Source: Nitrospinota bacterium (lineage in GTDB: Bacteria > Nitrospinota_A > UBA7883 > JACRLM01). From it: a DNA stretch of 64,000 nucleotides. The DNA lies in NCBI GenBank assembly GCA_016208975.1, contig JACQXA010000002.1, positions 62,001 through 126,000 of the forward strand. The letters run 5' to 3'. The notes below the pieces were generated by a model. That model did not search any database. It was not told the DNA's origin and saw nothing but the letters and a program-made list of their open reading frames with translations. Positions 16,980 through 26,647 of this stretch are shown piece after piece. The stretch's first letter is position 1. Every line of letters starts with the position of its first letter. The position numbers and the translations under genes are program-made.

Positions 16980-18416
16980 ATGGACAACCACCGGATTCGC
17001 AAGACAAAGATTATCTGCACCCTCGGCCCCGCCTCCTCCTCCCTCGAAATGATCGTAAAGCTTGCCCATGCCGGGATGAACGTGGCCAGGCTGAATTTCT
17101 CCCACGGGACCCATGAATATCACAAGCTTTCCATAGCGGCCATCAGGCAGGCCAGCGCCCAGACGGGAAAACGCATCGGCATCCTGCAAGACCTGGGCGG
17201 GCCCAAGATAAGGCTGGGGGAATTGCGGACGCCCCAGATAATCCTAAAACCGGGACAACCGGTAACGCTTACAACCGGAGAAACCGCCGAGGGAAACGAA
17301 ATTCCCGTCAATTACGCATACCTGGCCGAAGATGTCTCCCCCGGTTCCAAAATCCTGCTGGCCGACGGGCTGGTGGAACTGGCGTTGGAGCGCATAGAAG
17401 GGGGCAAGCTTAAGTGCGTCACCATAACCGGCGGGATACTTACCTCCCACAAGGGGGTGAACCTGCCGCTGTGCAACCTCAGGACACCGGCGTTCACCAA
17501 GAAGGACCAGGCGGACCTGGAGTTCGGCCTGATGAATGGCGTGGATTTTGTGGCCCTCTCCTTCGTGCGCGGCGTGGCGGATCTGCTCCCCGTAAAGGAG
17601 GCCATCTCCCGCTCACGAAGCGCCAAACCCATGTTGCTGGCCAAGATAGAGAAACCCCAGGCCGTGGAAAGCCTCAACGAGATATTGCCAATGGTGGACG
17701 GGATCATGGTGGCCCGGGGAGACCTTGGGGTTGAAACCCCTTTCGAAAGGCTTCCCATAATCCAGAAAAGCGTTATCACAGCCGCCCGCAGGGCCGGAAA
17801 GCCGGTTATCACCGCCACGCAGATGTTACGCTCCATGATAGACAGCCCCAGGCCCACCCGCGCCGAAGCCACCGACACGGCCAACGCCATCCTCGACGGG
17901 ACAGATGCGCTGATGCTGTCCGAGGAGACCGCCGCCGGAGATTACCCCGTGGAGGCGGTAACCACTTTGGACATGATAGCCAGGGCAACGGAGGAGAGTT
18001 ACGATTCGGCCAAATACATGGACGAGCCGGAATCGGCGTTCGTGCAGGATACCGAGGCGGCCATGAGCCGCGCCGCGTGCGGCCTGGCGCTTAAATTGGG
18101 CGCGGTCTGTCTGGCCACATCCACCCTTACCGGGCACACCGCGCGGATGATCTCCCGCTTCAGGCCTTCCATGCCCATCATAGGGTTTACATGCGACGAA
18201 GACACATTCAGAAAGCTCAATCTTTCATGGGGCGTCATACCCGCGCTGATTCCCCAGACACAGGATTTGGGGACGCTTTGCCGCACCGCTGAGCGGTTCG
18301 CCAGGGATAACGGCCTGGGCGCGGCCGGGGACAGGATAATAGTTACCGCCGGTTACCCGCTTTGGGTTTCCGGCTCCACCAACATTGTGGAGGTGATAAC
18401 CATAAACGGTTCATGA
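16980..18416 (+). CDS. pyk: Pyruvate kinase
   Basis: This 478-residue cytoplasmic glycolytic enzyme converts phosphoenolpyruvate and ADP to pyruvate and ATP. KIICTLGPASSS opens the barrel, NFSHGTHEYH follows, and GGPKIRLGEL marks the start of the B domain. LAKIEKPQAVE carries the catalytic Lys, MVARGDLGVE the metal ligands, and MLRSMIDSPRPTRAEATDTANAILDGTDALMLSEETAAGDYP is the family signature. The C-terminal allosteric domain is complete (TGHTARMISRFRP), so the length is standard. ATG 16980 follows a G-rich stretch (ACAGGGGG). It stands alone and converges with a histidine kinase gene 6 bp away. Confidence 0.96.
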   Translation: MDNHRIRKTKIICTLGPASSSLEMIVKLAHAGMNVARLNFSHGTHEYHKLSIAAIRQASAQTGKRIGILQDLGGPKIRLGELRTPQIILKPGQPVTLTTGETAEGNEIPVNYAYLAEDVSPGSKILLADGLVELALERIEGGKLKCVTITGGILTSHKGVNLPLCNLRTPAFTKKDQADLEFGLMNGVDFVALSFVRGVADLLPVKEAISRSRSAKPMLLAKIEKPQAVESLNEILPMVDGIMVARGDLGVETPFERLPIIQKSVITAARRAGKPVITATQMLRSMIDSPRPTRAEATDTANAILDGTDALMLSEETAAGDYPVEAVTTLDMIARATEESYDSAKYMDEPESAFVQDTEAAMSRAACGLALKLGAVCLATSTLTGHTARMISRFRPSMPIIGFTCDEDTFRKLNLSWGVIPALIPQTQDLGTLCRTAERFARDNGLGAAGDRIIVTAGYPLWVSGSTNIVEVITINGS

Positions 18417-18422
18417 CAGGCG

Positions 18423-20339
18423 TTATTGTTCCGCCTTTTTGATGGTGAACCGGAATACGCTCCCTTCGCCCGGGGTGGATTCCACCCAAATATTCCCTCC
18501 CCCCATTTCCACGATCTTCTTGCACATGGCAAGCCCGACACCGGTGCCTATACGGTCTTTTGCGGGCCGCAGACGCTGGAACATTTTAAAGATGAGTTCA
18601 TGGTATTGAGTTTCTATCCCCACCCCGTTATCCTTTATTGAAAGCTCTATTAACCCCTCGCGCTCCACCGCTTTAATCTCCACCTCGGGTTTCACGCTGG
18701 AATCCGTGTAGGTGATGGCGTTGGCTATCAGGTTATGGAAAACGATGGATAGTTGATCCGGATCCGCTTTAACCTTGGGCATGGCGCCCAGTTTGATCGC
18801 GGCCCCCGTCCGCTCCATCATTTCCCGGAGGCTTATAAGCGCGTTTCCGGCGCATTCCGCGGGATCCACGTTGTCCCGGGGATTAAAATGGGCCGACAGG
18901 CGCGAATACGCCAGAAGGTCCTGGATTACGGCCTGGAGGCGCCGGGCCCCGTCCACGGCGAAGTTTATGAAACTGTCCGCCTCCGCGTCCAGCTTGCCTT
19001 TGTAATTTGACGCAAGGATCTGAAGGTAGCTTGCGATAGTCCTCAAAGGCTCCTGCAGGTCGTGCGACGCCACATAGGCGAACTGCTCCAGCTCCTGGTT
19101 GGACCTTATAAGGTCTTCCGTGGTTTTTTCCAGCGCGTCTTCCCGCTCTTTTAAATGGGTGATGTCGTGGAAAACCACAAGCCCCAACTCTCCTATGGAT
19201 GAATAGTTGAGGATAACTTCCCGTTTGGATCCCTCCTTCCGCGTGATGGACACCCGCACCGGCTCCATGCCCGCCATTTCCCGGTCCGCCTTCTCCATGG
19301 CCTCTTCCCATGTTCGCAAGACCCGCGTGCGATACTCCTCATCGGGGCAAGCCTTGCCCCACCACTGGCCGGTGTCGGCTATCTCGTTGGGCGCATAGCC
19401 GGACATCTCGCTGAACTTTTTATTGGAGAACACTATCTTTTGCTCTTTGTCGGTGATTATCATCGGCGTTGGGGACGCCTCCACCACCTGGAGCGTGCGT
19501 AGCTCGCTGGCGTGAAGCCTGCTTTCCACCCGCTCCCGCTGGGCCATCTCTTCCCTAAGCTGGTCATTGGCCCATTCCAGCTCCGCGCGGGTTTTATACT
19601 CGCTTTCAGTTGTGGCCCTTATTTTCCGGTAGCTCAACGTTAGCCCCAGAATACCAATTACCCATATCAACGAGTAAGCGATCGCGTGCCGCTCATTCTC
19701 CAGCCTCTGCCCCGCATAGTAGCTTTCCAGAGGCGCCGAGACACTTACGCCGCCCCTGATGTCCCCCACCTTGTACCCTTGCTCCGCATGGCACTTCAGG
19801 CACCCTTCTTTGGTATATATTGGCCGCATGAACCGCAGGAAAGGCTTTCCGTTCATCTCCGTCACCTCTGAAACCTCCTTCACACCCGCTTCAAAGGCTT
19901 TCAGGGCGCTCTCCTCCCATGGATCCGGCTTGTTTATGGGGTTTTTCAGGCTAAGGCTTGTTATATGGCCGAAAAACCTTTTGGTCCTTGCGAAATATTC
20001 ATTTACCTGCCGCGCCATGTACGCCGGGTTCATGAGCGTCAGTTTTCTTCCCGAAGGTGTCGTGATGTCTCTCTCCGGTATATTGGAAAGGTAGATGTTT
20101 GGCGGTGTATTGGCGTCCACTGGCACATATACCCCGCCGTGCGAGGCGGCCCATTCCCTGAAAGCCACGTCTTTGGCGTAATTGGCCTGCGCCTCGTTCC
20201 TGGCGGTTTGCAATGTGAATTGGTGTATTTTCCACCTGTCCCACACCGCCAGCGATACTATAAGCAAAGACCACAGGACGAACGCCAGCGCCGAATACCT
20301 TTTCAGCGCCGCGCCCAGATGGTCTTGACGGTTTACCAT
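18423..20339 (-). CDS. Sensor histidine kinase with periplasmic Tll0287-like (DUF3365) haem domain and PAS
   Basis: This is a 638-residue membrane kinase. A first helix lies at about residues 15-33. A periplasmic domain follows with a CLKCH haem-binding motif near 179-183 and the DUF3365-style run GDIRGGVSVSAPL, then a second helix near 222-242. A coiled coil, a PAS domain (about 275-390), a HisKA domain with the phospho-acceptor His in ASHDLQEPLR (about 425) and a HATPase_c domain (NLIANAIT, KDNGVGI, GTGVGLAM) complete it. The haem suggests sensing of redox state or a gas such as NO or O2. It is the last gene of the chemosensory operon strand, 109 bp after the hybrid kinase. No response regulator is fused. 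Confidence 0.88.
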   Translation of the reverse strand: MVNRQDHLGAALKRYSALAFVLWSLLIVSLAVWDRWKIHQFTLQTARNEAQANYAKDVAFREWAASHGGVYVPVDANTPPNIYLSNIPERDITTPSGRKLTLMNPAYMARQVNEYFARTKRFFGHITSLSLKNPINKPDPWEESALKAFEAGVKEVSEVTEMNGKPFLRFMRPIYTKEGCLKCHAEQGYKVGDIRGGVSVSAPLESYYAGQRLENERHAIAYSLIWVIGILGLTLSYRKIRATTESEYKTRAELEWANDQLREEMAQRERVESRLHASELRTLQVVEASPTPMIITDKEQKIVFSNKKFSEMSGYAPNEIADTGQWWGKACPDEEYRTRVLRTWEEAMEKADREMAGMEPVRVSITRKEGSKREVILNYSSIGELGLVVFHDITHLKEREDALEKTTEDLIRSNQELEQFAYVASHDLQEPLRTIASYLQILASNYKGKLDAEADSFINFAVDGARRLQAVIQDLLAYSRLSAHFNPRDNVDPAECAGNALISLREMMERTGAAIKLGAMPKVKADPDQLSIVFHNLIANAITYTDSSVKPEVEIKAVEREGLIELSIKDNGVGIETQYHELIFKMFQRLRPAKDRIGTGVGLAMCKKIVEMGGGNIWVESTPGEGSVFRFTIKKAEQ

Positions 20340-20448
20340 GACTAGTTAGAACCCAGCTTTGAGCAATACCAACCCACTTCCTATTTTGGGGCATAACGCG
20401 CACAGACGCCAGAGTTGGTTAAATAATTAAAAGCGCCGCGCGGTTATA

Positions 20449-23154
20449 TCAGCTTTCCGGAATGTCCCGTCGAAGCGGGATGGTGATGGTGAACACCGTG
20501 CCTTTGCCCGGCTCGCTGTCCACGGTAATGGTCCCATTGTGCTTTTGAATGATGGTGTGCGACAAGGCCAGCCCCAGCCCAGTCCCCTTCCCCGCCGGTT
20601 TTGTGGTGAAGAACGGATCGAATATCCGTTTCAGGTTTTCTTTGGACATCCCCTCGCCGTCATCGCGGACCTCCACCATCACCGTATCTTCCCCGTCGCT
20701 GGTGCGGACGGTTATTGTCCCTTTATCTTTTATCGCCTGGGCGGCGTTCACAAAAAGGTTCAAGAACACCTGTCCCAGCTGGTTTGGGATGCATTCCACT
20801 ATGCTCGCGTTTTTCGATTCGTACTTCCGCGCAACCTCCGCCTTATATTTGATCTCGTTCCGCGCTATGTTGAGCGCCCCGTCTATTATTATGTGGACGT
20901 CCGTAGCCTCCCAATGCTCTTCAGACACATGGACGAACGGCTTTAGATCCTTAACTATCGTGATTATCCTCTGCGTCCCTTCCATGGACTCTTCCATGAT
21001 CTCCCGGAACTCCTCCCTTAACGGGCGGGACTCATCCAGAAGCTTTTCCACGGCCTCCGGGCTGTCCTTTAACCCGTCTATCAGCCCGAAAAGCTTTTCC
21101 ACGGCTTTCTTTATATAAATCTGGTTGGAGCTGACGAAGCTGATGGGGTTGTTTATCTCGTGGGCTATTCCCGCCGCAAGATTGCCTATGGAGGCCATTT
21201 TTTCCGACTGCAAAAGCATCTGCTCAGAGGTTTTTCGCGCCGTTATGTCTCTTAACAAGCCCACAGCCATCCATTTGCCGTGTATTTTCACGGCGGACAA
21301 GGACAACTCGGCGGGGAAGATGGAGCCGTCGCTTTTCTGGGCGCTTATCTCCGTTACTCTGCCTATCATCGCCCCGGTTCCGGTTTCACCGAACCGCTTT
21401 ATCCATTCTTCATGGCGCTTCCTGACATCCGGCGGTATTATCAGCTCCGACATTTTCCCGCCCAGCGCCTCTTCGGCGGGGTATCCAAATATCCTTTCCG
21501 CCGATTCGTTCCAGGAACGGATTTTACCCTCTTCGTCTATCAGCAATACAGCGTCCTGGGCCGCCTCGGCGATAAGCCGGAATTTTTCCTCCGCCTGCCT
21601 CCGGGCGGCGCTCTCCCGGATGAAATTGATCCCAAACGCCATGTCCTCCGCCATTTCCTCGAGTAGCTCCACCTCATCGCCGCTGAAAGCTTCCGGCGAT
21701 CCGGAGTAAACATTTATGATCGCCGCCACCGCTCCCCCTATCAATATTGGCATCGCCGCGTAAGAGGCGTATCCGCAGGCTTTGGCGTCCTGGATGGCCC
21801 CGTTACTTTCCTTTTTACCAAGTATGGCCCGGTCAATGAAAGCCGCTTTCGACTGGATAACCCCGGCCAGGGGCCCTTCTCCGGCTGAAAGCCCGGGCCA
21901 CCGGCGCTCGATGGGTATGTCGTCCATTTTTTCGTATCCCGCGCTGGCCGCCACCCGAAGGGTTTTTGGTTCGCCATTATCAACGTAGCATATCCATGCC
22001 ATGCGGTATCCGCCAACCCTGACTATCACCTGGCATATGGCGTTTAACAGGTCCCCCTCGGTGCTGGACCTTACAAGGACCCGGTTGCCCCGGCTGAGCA
22101 TCCTCAACGCCCTGTTCAGCCTTATCAGCTCCTCCTCGGCATTCTTGCGTTCCGTTATGTCCAGCGCCGCGCCCACCATCTTTGCCCCGGCCTCGTTTTC
22201 TTCCCTGTATGCCCTGCATTGGGCGCTTATGTGGCGTATGGAGCCGTCGGGCCTCACAATCCGGCTTTCCACGTCCACCGGCTCTTTTTTCGTAAGGGCG
22301 CTTTCGATGACGGTTTTCACCAACTCCCTGTCATCCGGATGGGTCATCGAGATAAACAGGTCGAACGAGGGCGGGAATTTGGCGGGGCTTATCCCCAATA
22401 TCACATACATCTCGGACGACCAGGTAACGTGATTCTTGTTTATGTCCATGCTCCAGGTTCCAAGCCGCGCCGTCTCCTGGGCGCGCCGCAGGGTCTCCTG
22501 GCTTTCCCGAAGCCTCTCCTCTATCTTTTTCCGTTCCTCCACCTCCGCCACCAGCGCCGCCGTCCTTTGCCTTACTTTTTCCTCCAGCTGTTCGTTGAGG
22601 GTGGCCAGCCCCTGTTGAACCTTGCTCAACTCCTTGTTCTGCTCTATGGCGTTTTCGTAGATGGACAGGAGCAGGCTCATTATCCGCTCCCGGTTGGAGG
22701 TAACGGTGAAACGCTTGCCGCCGTAAGTGATGGTGGTGGGGGCTTCTTCCCGCTTAGGCAAGACCTCTATATGGTTCTCCAGGAAATAAGCCACCTTGGA
22801 AAGCAGGAACGCGGGGTTGTAAGGCTTTGTGATGTAGTAATCCGCCCCGGCCTCCAGGCTCTTTATCACATCCTCCACTTCGGACAGCTGGGTGAGCAGG
22901 ATGACCGGAGCCTTTACCTCTTCCTCCTTCTTTATCCGCATGCACATGCCCCAGCCGTCCATCTTGGGCATGAGCACGTCGCTTATTATCAGCGCGGGTT
23001 TGCGCCATTTGGCCATGGAAAGCCCCTCCTCGCCATCCCGGGCGCGGATTATCTGGAAACCCTCCTGCTCAAGGATCCGCTGTAAAAGGACAGCCTGAAC
23101 GTCGCTGTCCTCCACTATCAGTATTTCCCTCTTCGGCATACCCGTGGGACTCAT
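20449..23154 (-). CDS. Hybrid signalling protein: REC-PAS-GAF-PAS-histidine kinase
   Basis: This is a cytoplasmic protein of about 901 residues. An N-terminal receiver (IVEDSDVQ, then LIISDVLMPKMDGW with the acceptor Asp near 59) is followed by a coiled coil (about 170-225), a PAS-PAC unit, a GAF domain (about 350-520), a second PAS, and a kinase core with NLAAGIAHEINNPISFV (His near 663) and HATPase boxes (LGQVFLNLFVNAAQAI, RDDGEGMS, GTGLGLALSH). An upstream TTG at 23175 would overlap cheB; I chose ATG 23154, behind GGGAAAGGTGA and just after the cheB stop. The receiver at the N-terminus makes it a likely target of the CheA next door, so it could be the output of this operon. Confidence 0.88.
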   Translation of the reverse strand: MSPTGMPKREILIVEDSDVQAVLLQRILEQEGFQIIRARDGEEGLSMAKWRKPALIISDVLMPKMDGWGMCMRIKKEEEVKAPVILLTQLSEVEDVIKSLEAGADYYITKPYNPAFLLSKVAYFLENHIEVLPKREEAPTTITYGGKRFTVTSNRERIMSLLLSIYENAIEQNKELSKVQQGLATLNEQLEEKVRQRTAALVAEVEERKKIEERLRESQETLRRAQETARLGTWSMDINKNHVTWSSEMYVILGISPAKFPPSFDLFISMTHPDDRELVKTVIESALTKKEPVDVESRIVRPDGSIRHISAQCRAYREENEAGAKMVGAALDITERKNAEEELIRLNRALRMLSRGNRVLVRSSTEGDLLNAICQVIVRVGGYRMAWICYVDNGEPKTLRVAASAGYEKMDDIPIERRWPGLSAGEGPLAGVIQSKAAFIDRAILGKKESNGAIQDAKACGYASYAAMPILIGGAVAAIINVYSGSPEAFSGDEVELLEEMAEDMAFGINFIRESAARRQAEEKFRLIAEAAQDAVLLIDEEGKIRSWNESAERIFGYPAEEALGGKMSELIIPPDVRKRHEEWIKRFGETGTGAMIGRVTEISAQKSDGSIFPAELSLSAVKIHGKWMAVGLLRDITARKTSEQMLLQSEKMASIGNLAAGIAHEINNPISFVSSNQIYIKKAVEKLFGLIDGLKDSPEAVEKLLDESRPLREEFREIMEESMEGTQRIITIVKDLKPFVHVSEEHWEATDVHIIIDGALNIARNEIKYKAEVARKYESKNASIVECIPNQLGQVFLNLFVNAAQAIKDKGTITVRTSDGEDTVMVEVRDDGEGMSKENLKRIFDPFFTTKPAGKGTGLGLALSHTIIQKHNGTITVDSEPGKGTVFTITIPLRRDIPES

Positions 23155-23158
23155 CGAA

Positions 23159-24241
23159 TCACCTTTCCCTTTCAACCCTGGGGACCATGGATATAATGAC
23201 GTCCGCTATCTGGTCCAGCGGAAGCACGTATCGGGCGGCTCCCCTGTCTATGGCGCTTCTCGGCATGCTGTGGACTACGCTGGTAGCCTCGTCCTGCGCT
23301 ATGGTCATGCCCCCGGCGGATTCTATGGCTTTCATCCCTTCCGCCCCGTCATCGCCCATGCCCGTTAGAAGTATCCCCATGGCGGCGCTGGCGTACCTTT
23401 CCGCCACGGATTTAAAGGCAAGGTTTATGGATGGGCGGTGCCCAAGGTAAGGGGGTGTTTGCGCGTACCTGAACAGGCCTGCCTTGTCTATCAGCAAATG
23501 CGCCCCTTCTTGGGCAAAATAGGCGTGGCCCGGGAAAGGATAGTCCCCGTTCCCGGCCACGCTGATCTTGATTTGGCTGTTGGACTGCAACCACTCCACA
23601 AGCCCCTCCATAAACCCTTCCGTAATATGCTGGACGCAAATCACCGGCATGGGAAAACCGTGGGGCAGTTGGGAAAGGATAGAGTAAAGGGCCTGGGGGC
23701 CGCCCGTGGACGCCCCAATGGCCACCGCCCTTATGACCCCTTTGCTATTGATATTATCCCCCGGCGCGCCATATCCTTTTCCAGCTATCCCCATCTTCCG
23801 GATCACATGCACGCCGGCCAGTATTTTCACTTTGCTGACAAGCTCTCCGGACATATGCATGTATTCGGATTCCAAAGACGCGCGGGGTTTTGTGAAAACG
23901 TCTATGGCCCCCGCCTGCAACAGTTCGAACGCGTTGTGCGAATTTTTTTCCACCGACACGCTGACCACCAGTATGGGGCGCGGATATTTTTCTATGACCT
24001 GTCTGGTGAATTCCAGCCCCCCCATACCGGGCATGTGCAGGTCCGTAAGGACAACCGCCGGATCCAGCGCGGGAATCATCCTTAAAGCCTCCTCGCCGCT
24101 CTGCGCCATGCCTATCACCTCTATGTCCGGTGATGTGGACAACATCCTTCTCAACAGCGTCAACGCCACCATCGAATCGTCCACCAGCAGAACCTTGATT
24201 GTCCCGCCGTGGCGGCCGCTTTTGTTAGAAGCCACTTCCAT
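23159..24241 (-). CDS. cheB: CheB chemoreceptor methylesterase/deamidase
   Basis: This is a 360-residue two-domain protein. The receiver (VLLVDDSMVALTLLRRML, VVLTDLHMPGMGGLEF) occupies about residues 15-140. The methylesterase follows with AIGASTGGPQAL (catalytic Ser), VQHITEGFMEGLVEWL (His) and LLTGMGDDGAEG (Asp), so the catalytic triad is complete. It removes methyl groups from the chemoreceptor in opposition to CheR and is activated by phosphorylation from CheA. ATG 24241 is preferred over an upstream TTG at 24262 because AAGGAG stands 7 bp before it. It follows cheA by 88 bp. In the Wsp operon the same position is held by WspF. Confidence 0.94.
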   Translation of the reverse strand: MEVASNKSGRHGGTIKVLLVDDSMVALTLLRRMLSTSPDIEVIGMAQSGEEALRMIPALDPAVVLTDLHMPGMGGLEFTRQVIEKYPRPILVVSVSVEKNSHNAFELLQAGAIDVFTKPRASLESEYMHMSGELVSKVKILAGVHVIRKMGIAGKGYGAPGDNINSKGVIRAVAIGASTGGPQALYSILSQLPHGFPMPVICVQHITEGFMEGLVEWLQSNSQIKISVAGNGDYPFPGHAYFAQEGAHLLIDKAGLFRYAQTPPYLGHRPSINLAFKSVAERYASAAMGILLTGMGDDGAEGMKAIESAGGMTIAQDEATSVVHSMPRSAIDRGAARYVLPLDQIADVIISMVPRVERER

Positions 24242-24329
24242 TACCGCGCTCCTTGGGGTCAAGTCTAAGGAATGGAGACCGTGTCGCCAGGGGGAGGCGC
24301 TCCGTAGCCTTCCAAATACTTCTTATCTC

Positions 24330-26582
24330 TCAAATAAATCTCCTGAGGGTTTCACCAAGGATTTTCTGGTCGAACGCCGGTTTTGGGATATAGGCGTTTG
24401 CCCCGGCCTCCAATCCCTTCTTCTTGTCCTCATCGGAGGCGAGGGTTGTAACCAATATCACCGGCAGTTCCTTAAGCCTTGCATCCTGGCGTATCCTGGC
24501 GGTTAAGGCGAGGCCGTCCATGTTGGGCATCATGATGTCCGACACCACCACGTCGAACTGCCGCTCCGCCAGTTTGCCCCACGCGTCCATCCCGTCCACC
24601 GCCGTGGCCACTTCGTATCCAAAACCCTCGATAATCCTTTTTATCTGCGTCCGCGTGGTTATGGAGTCCTCCACCAGCAGGATCGCCCGTTTCGTTTCCC
24701 GCGCCGCGGCTTTCACCGGGGCCGGAGCCCGCGCCATGGCCTTTTTCCGGGCTGTTGATAGCATGTCCACCGGGTTTAGCGCAACGCATACTTCCCCGTT
24801 ACCAAGGATGGTGGAGCCGGTCACGTTGCGCACCCGTTTCAGCAATTGGCTGTGGGGTTTTATCATTATCTCCTGCTCGTCCACCAACTCGTCCACCCGC
24901 AGGGCCATGATTTCATCCCCCGCCTGGATAACCACGCAGGGGAACGCCCCGCCCTTCCCGGCGGTCCCATTTTTCCGCCCCTTGCCGGCGGCGCCGGGCA
25001 GTTCCAGAATATCGCTGAGCCGGGCTATGGAGGTGGGGCGGCCGCTGAAAGATATGGTCTCCCGGCCTTCCATGGGAAACATTTCCTCGGGTGACACCAT
25101 AATGGTCGAATTGGTGAATTCTATGGGTATGGCGTAACTCTTCCCCTCCGCCCTGACTATGAGGACCCGGGTGGTGGCCAGGGACACGGGCAATATTATC
25201 TTTATCACGCATCCAGCCCCAGCGGCGGATTCCACCCGGACGGAGCCTTTAAGCGATTCCGTTTTCGCCTTTACCGTGTCCAGCCCAACCCCCCGGCCGG
25301 AGATGTCCGTCACAAACGCGCTGGTGGAAAACCCTGGAGCGAATATGATGGATTTCAGCTCCTCGTCGGGCGTCTCCTCCGCCCCTTCGGCCGCTATTAT
25401 CCCGCGCTTTATGGCCTCGCGCTTTATGGCTTCCGTGTCCAGCCCCCGGCCATCGTCGGACACTTCTATTATTATGTTCGTCTCGGTACGCAACGCTTTC
25501 AGGCGGATCGCGCCGGTTCCGGGCTTCCCCAGCCGCTCCCGCTCTTCCGGGGGCTCAATGCCATGGTCTATGGCGTTTCTTATAAGGTGCATGACAGGGT
25601 CTTTCATCTCTTCTATCACGCGCTTGTCCGCTTTCGTGTCGCCTCCGGTTATCTCCAGCTTTACCTCTTTGTTCCTTACCCGCGAAAGGTCCCGCGCCAT
25701 TCTGGGGAAAAGGTCGAACAGCGTGGAGAATGGCAATAACCGGATGTCGCGGATCCCGCCCTCCAGCGCGCCGGAAATAAAATCCAGTTTTGAATTGTCT
25801 TCGTTAATGGCGTCCCGGAGGGAATTAAAGGAGTCTGTGGCGCGGCTGATCAGCTCCCCGGCCCGGGATTGGTTAACAAGAGACCCGGCGGATGATACGT
25901 TCCGCGGCTCCATCCTGCTGGCGTAAATCACCGGGGCCAGCTCTTTTACCAGCTCGTCCCACAGGTTCAGCGCGTCGTCCGCCTGGGAAAGCCTGTGCGC
26001 CATGCGGGTTTTCAACACCACAAGCTCCCCGGTCTGGTTCATCAGCTCGTCCAGCTGGCCGGTTTTAACGCGGACGGTGTCTATCTGGTATGGGGCGGAG
26101 TGGGATACCTCCGGCGCGACGGGTTCCGGCCTGTCCTGGCCGGATGCAGGTTTACCCGCTGGCGGCGCGGCAGTTGGCGGTTCTTCCGGGCCGTCATTTC
26201 CCGCCTCGCCGGTTAACCGCCGGATCACTTCCTCAACATCCACTCCAGCGGGGGCCTCGCCGGTGACGGCTTCGTTAACAAGTTTTTTCACGGAGTCCAT
26301 GGCGGAGTACATCCGGTCGGCCATGGCATGGGTGAACACTTTTTCTCCGTTCCTGATTGGGGCGAGCATATCCTCCATGCTGTGCGCTATGCGTTCCACG
26401 CCCATGATGCCGAGCATTCTGGAGGAGCCTTTGAGGCTGTGGACCTCCCGGAGCAGGTCCTCATAAAAGGCGCTGTCAGCAGGTTGCCCGCTTTCCAGAT
26501 GGAGAAGGTATTTTTCCATTTTGGGCAGGCGCTCATCGCACTCCGTCCGGTACAGATCGCGCATCTCCCTGTCTTTTATCAT
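24330..26582 (-). CDS. cheA: CheA-type histidine kinase with C-terminal receiver
   Basis: This is a hybrid CheA of about 750 residues. The Hpt domain has the acceptor His in VHSLKGSSR (about residue 49). There is no P2 domain; a Pro/Ala-rich linker (about 133-165) leads to the dimerisation helices (ETGELVVLKTRM). The ATPase domain has HLIRNAIDHGIEPP, DDGRGLD and SGRGVGLDTVK. A CheW-like P5 domain follows, and a receiver ends the protein (LVEDSITTRTQIKRII, VVVSDIMMPNMDGL). This order is that of WspE and FrzE rather than flagellar CheA. ATG 26582 is used: GGGGAG lies 9 bp upstream, too close for the TTG at 26588. It should phosphorylate CheB, its own receiver and perhaps the next hybrid kinase. 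Confidence 0.93.
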   Translation of the reverse strand: MIKDREMRDLYRTECDERLPKMEKYLLHLESGQPADSAFYEDLLREVHSLKGSSRMLGIMGVERIAHSMEDMLAPIRNGEKVFTHAMADRMYSAMDSVKKLVNEAVTGEAPAGVDVEEVIRRLTGEAGNDGPEEPPTAAPPAGKPASGQDRPEPVAPEVSHSAPYQIDTVRVKTGQLDELMNQTGELVVLKTRMAHRLSQADDALNLWDELVKELAPVIYASRMEPRNVSSAGSLVNQSRAGELISRATDSFNSLRDAINEDNSKLDFISGALEGGIRDIRLLPFSTLFDLFPRMARDLSRVRNKEVKLEITGGDTKADKRVIEEMKDPVMHLIRNAIDHGIEPPEERERLGKPGTGAIRLKALRTETNIIIEVSDDGRGLDTEAIKREAIKRGIIAAEGAEETPDEELKSIIFAPGFSTSAFVTDISGRGVGLDTVKAKTESLKGSVRVESAAGAGCVIKIILPVSLATTRVLIVRAEGKSYAIPIEFTNSTIMVSPEEMFPMEGRETISFSGRPTSIARLSDILELPGAAGKGRKNGTAGKGGAFPCVVIQAGDEIMALRVDELVDEQEIMIKPHSQLLKRVRNVTGSTILGNGEVCVALNPVDMLSTARKKAMARAPAPVKAAARETKRAILLVEDSITTRTQIKRIIEGFGYEVATAVDGMDAWGKLAERQFDVVVSDIMMPNMDGLALTARIRQDARLKELPVILVTTLASDEDKKKGLEAGANAYIPKPAFDQKILGETLRRFI

Positions 26583-26647
26583 TTCCAACGGCTCCCCTTA
26601 AGACCGCGCGCCAGCGTAATCCCGATCCGCCTAAATCCGTTCTACCC

